Source of the DNA: Acidobacteria bacterium 37-71-11
GTDB taxonomy: Bacteria > Acidobacteriota > Thermoanaerobaculia > Thermoanaerobaculales > Thermoanaerobaculaceae
Reading direction: 5' to 3'
DNA: 6,792 bases
Assembly (NCBI GenBank): GCA_002279285.1
Contig: NCBR01000138.1
Span: 1 to 6,792, forward strand
In this document: positions 5,341 through 6,792 of the stretch, in pieces
How positions within the stretch are numbered: position 1 is the first letter of the stretch
Layout of the letters: the number at the start of each line of letters is the position of its first letter
Position numbers and translations under genes: made by a program
The notes under the pieces: model-generated
The model's input: only the letters and a program-made list of their open reading frames with translations
The model's database searches: none
What the model was told of the DNA's origin: nothing

Positions 5341-6303
5341 ATGGAGCAGATCGCCAGGAACGCACGCATCTACGTCGCGGGCCACGCCGGCCTCGTCGGC
5401 TCGGCGATCGTTCGCCGGTTGCAGGCGGAGGGCTTCACGAACGTGCTCACGGCGTCCCGGGCCGAACTCGACCTCCGCGACCAGGCGGCCGTGGACCGGT
5501 GGTTCGGCGCCAACCGTCCCGAATACGTCTTCCTCGTGGCCGGCACCGTCGGCGGAATCCTCGCCAATTCGACGCGGCCTGCCGAGTTCATCTACGACAA
5601 CATGATGATCCACGCGACCGTGGTGCAGGCCGCCTATCGCGAGGGCGTGAAGAAGCTCCTCTACCTCGGCAGCTCCTGCATCTACCCGCGCGAGTGCCCG
5701 CAGCCGATGAAGGAGGAGTACCTCCTGACCGGCCCGCTCGAACCCACCAACGAGCCGTACGCCGTCGCCAAGATCGCCGGCATCAAGCTGTGCCAGGCGT
5801 ACCGCCGGCAGTACGGCTGCGATTTCATCTCCGCGATGCCGACGAACCTGTACGGCCCCGGGGACAACTTCGACCTCGAGAGCTCGCACGTCCTGCCGGC
5901 GCTGATCCGCAAGTTCCACGACGCGAAGACCGCGGGCCGGTTCGAAGTTGTGGTCTGGGGCACCGGCGCACCGCGCCGGGAGTTCCTGCACGTGGACGAC
6001 CTCGCCGACGCCTGCCTGTTCCTCATGGAGCGCTACGACGAGGACATCCACCTGAACGTCGGGACAGGGGAGGACCTCTCGATCCGCGAGCTGGCGGAGA
6101 TGGTCGCCGCCGTCGTGTACCCGGAGGGCCGTCTGGTTTTCGACGCCTCCAAGCCCGACGGCACGCCGCGCAAGCTCCTCGACGTGTCTCGCCTCCACGC
6201 CCTCGGCTGGCGCCACCGCATCGAGTTGCGGGCCGGGATCGAGGCGACGTATTCCTGGTTTCGCGAACACCACCGCGATTTGAGGGAAGACGGAAGAAGG
6301 TAG
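5341..6303 (+). CDS. fcl: GDP-L-fucose synthase (GDP-4-keto-6-deoxy-D-mannose 3,5-epimerase/4-reductase)
   Basis: 320 residues, the usual length, a short-chain dehydrogenase of the extended type. It converts GDP-4-keto-6-deoxy-mannose, the product of GMD, to GDP-L-fucose with NADPH in the cytoplasm. Visible: nucleotide motif GHAGLVG (14-20), LGSSCIYP (109-116) with the catalytic Ser and the Cys acting in epimerisation, EPYAVAKIAG (138-147) with catalytic Tyr140 and Lys144, SSHVLPAL (181-188) with the His used in epimerisation, and FLHVDDLADA (215-224). ATG 5341 is preceded by GGAG at 5330-5333 with 7 nt spacing. It lies 99 nt after the NusG-like gene. The last six or seven codons (LREDGRR) and the stop are the heptad repeat at 6284 onward, beyond the normal family end near WFREHH, so the native stop region was overwritten. 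Gene order is fcl then gmd. Function is very secure. Confidence 0.96.
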   Translation: MEQIARNARIYVAGHAGLVGSAIVRRLQAEGFTNVLTASRAELDLRDQAAVDRWFGANRPEYVFLVAGTVGGILANSTRPAEFIYDNMMIHATVVQAAYREGVKKLLYLGSSCIYPRECPQPMKEEYLLTGPLEPTNEPYAVAKIAGIKLCQAYRRQYGCDFISAMPTNLYGPGDNFDLESSHVLPALIRKFHDAKTAGRFEVVVWGTGAPRREFLHVDDLADACLFLMERYDEDIHLNVGTGEDLSIRELAEMVAAVVYPEGRLVFDASKPDGTPRKLLDVSRLHALGWRHRIELRAGIEATYSWFREHHRDLREDGRR

Positions 6304-6318
6304 AGGGGAGAGGAACGA
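6284..6318. repeat. Purine-rich heptad repeat, left arm of insert 2
   Basis: Five contiguous 7-mers on the plus strand: GGGAAGA (6284-6290), CGGAAGA, AGGTAGA, GGGGAGA, GGAACGA (6312-6318), about RGGNARA. It starts inside fcl, supplies its TAG stop (6301-6303), and its GAGAGG serves as the ribosome-binding site of the four-helix-bundle stump. Opposite-strand copies, including an exact AGGTAGA counterpart, form the right arm at 6466-6510. Confidence 0.85.
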
Positions 6319-6319
6319 C

Positions 6320-6460
6320 GTGAGGCGTGCGCACCATGACCTGGAAGCGTGGCGCGAGGCGCTCGGGCTCGTGAAGGCCGTCTATTCCGCGACCTCGGTG
6401 TTCCCGAGGAACGAGCAGTTCTGCCCCACCGGTCAGATGCGCCGCGCGGTGGCGCCATGA
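6320..6460 (+). pseudogene. Truncated four-helix-bundle protein gene (23S rRNA intervening-sequence/IVP family)
   Basis: The frame from GTG 6320 to TGA 6458-6460 encodes 46 residues: VRRAHHDLEAWREALGLV, then KAVYSATSVFPRNEQF, then CPTGQMRRAVAP. This matches the N-terminal part of the four-helix-bundle family, with the typical DLxxWxxA start, the FPxxE turn and the QMRRA motif. Complete members are about 115-125 residues and continue VSIPSNIAEG and two more helices; here everything after QMRRAV is gone and a pyrimidine heptad arm starts 5 nt after the stop. No continuation exists in another frame, so this is a 3' deletion, not a simple frameshift. AGAGG at 6309-6313, within the left heptad arm, is a good ribosome site 6 nt before the GTG. 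Family relatives occur in 23S rRNA insertions and include Avd of diversity-generating retroelements. No reverse transcriptase or template repeat is visible here. Confidence 0.8.
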
Positions 6461-6465
6461 GAGCG

Positions 6466-6510
6466 CCTTTCGTCTTCCTTCTGCCTTTTTCCTTCTACCT
6501 TACTTTTCCC
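6466..6510. repeat. Pyrimidine-rich heptad repeat, right arm of insert 2
   Basis: Plus-strand 7-mers CCTTTCG (6466-6472), TCTTCCT, TCTGCCT, TTTTCCT, TCTACCT (6494-6500), then a 3-nt TAC and TTTTCCC (6504-6510). Read on the other strand they are AGGAAGA, AGGCAGA, AGGAAAA, AGGTAGA, GGGAAAA, the same family as the left arm at 6284-6318. The last unit TTTTCCC is also a unit of the array at 1546-1580. It ends 8 nt before the gmd ribosome site. Confidence 0.85.
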
Positions 6511-6518
6511 GAGGTTCC

Positions 6519-6525
6519 AAGGAGG
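6519..6525 (+). promoter_or_regulatory. Strong ribosome-binding site of gmd
   Basis: AAGGAGG, a full Shine-Dalgarno core, lies 8 nt before the ATG at 6534 and directly follows the right heptad arm. It is the strongest in the window. Confidence 0.8.
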
Positions 6526-6533
6526 TTGTCCCA

Positions 6534-6792
6534 ATGACCCATTGGCCTGACCGAAACGGCAAACGCGCCTTGATGACCGGCATCACCGGGCAGGACGGTT
6601 CCTACCTGGCCGAGCTGCTGCTCGGCAAGGGGTACGAGGTGTGGGGGATGGTGCGGCGCAGTTCGTCGTTCAACACTGGCCGCATCGACCACATCTACCA
6701 GGACCCGCACGAGCCGGACGTGCGCCTGCACCTCGTCTACGGCGACCTCAACGACGCGTCGTCGCTGAACAAGCTGCTCAAGGTCGTGCGCC
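6534..6792 (+). CDS. gmd: GDP-mannose 4,6-dehydratase, N-terminal part; 3' end outside the window
   Basis: 86 complete codons are visible of a gene usually about 320-370 codons long. The protein begins MTHWPDRNGKRALMTGITGQ, with the nucleotide motif TGITGQDGSYLAELLL, then GYEVWGMVRRSSSFNTGRID and the DPHEPDVRLHLVYGDLND strand, all strongly typical of GMD. It dehydrates GDP-mannose to GDP-4-keto-6-deoxy-mannose with bound NADP+, the substrate for Fcl encoded just upstream. ATG 6534 is fixed by AAGGAGG 8 nt upstream and by the family N-terminus. fcl and gmd are usually adjacent, often with gmd first; here fcl is first and 230 nt of heptad-flanked insert separates them. Active-site residues lie outside the window. 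Confidence 0.95.
   Translation, partial: MTHWPDRNGKRALMTGITGQDGSYLAELLLGKGYEVWGMVRRSSSFNTGRIDHIYQDPHEPDVRLHLVYGDLNDASSLNKLLKVVR

Noticed and set aside
4576..6273. 565-codon minus-strand frame opposite the NusG-like gene and fcl
   Set aside because: Runs antisense across two secure genes; contains no recognisable domain and is explained by GC-rich codon bias.
6320..6510. Diversity-generating retroelement, suggested by the Avd-like four-helix stump
   Set aside because: No reverse transcriptase, no template/variable repeat pair and no target protein in the window; the stump fits the broad IVP family equally well.

Overview
This is a GC-rich, gene-dense stretch of a bacterial chromosome, probably an environmental or metagenomic lineage. 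An M13 peptidase, a DRG-type TGS GTPase, purine/pyrimidine heptad repeats and a four-helix-bundle (IVP-like) gene fragment together suggest something like Acidobacteriota or a neighbouring GC-rich phylum. That placement is inference from gene content only. There are no rRNA, tRNA, CRISPR or transposase genes.

Layout. (1) 1-648, + strand: C-terminal third of an M13 zinc metallopeptidase, followed by a perfect 12-bp GC hairpin between convergent genes. (2) 729-3293, - strand: a four-transmembrane small protein, a sodium:solute symporter translationally coupled to it by a GTGA overlap, and endonuclease III. (3) 3294-3443: a divergent intergenic region with a palindrome, a 5-copy heptad tandem repeat and two TANNNT boxes 7-8 nt upstream of the two divergent ATGs, which suggests leaderless transcripts. 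(4) 3444-5241, + strand: a DRG/Obg-like GTPase with a TGS domain, a twin-CDGSH iron-sulfur protein and a NusG paralogue of the RfaH/UpxY kind. (5) 5341-6792, + strand: GDP-L-fucose synthase (fcl) and the start of GDP-mannose 4,6-dehydratase (gmd). These are the two steps from GDP-mannose to GDP-L-fucose and are probably the front of a surface-polysaccharide locus served by the NusG paralogue.

The most unusual content is a set of period-7 repeats at three loci. At two of them (1414-1580 and 6284-6510), purine-rich heptads (about RGGNARA) on the left face pyrimidine-rich heptads on the right, forming imperfect inverted arms around a short insert. One insert of about 105 nt contains a hairpin. 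The other contains a 46-codon stump of a four-helix-bundle gene whose ribosome-binding site lies inside the heptads. In both cases one arm supplies the last codons and/or the tail of the neighbouring gene (symporter, fcl), and the other arm ends just ahead of the next gene's start (nth, gmd). This looks like one class of small intergenic element present twice. The third locus, (CGGACCA)n at 3391-3425, has the same period but a different unit.
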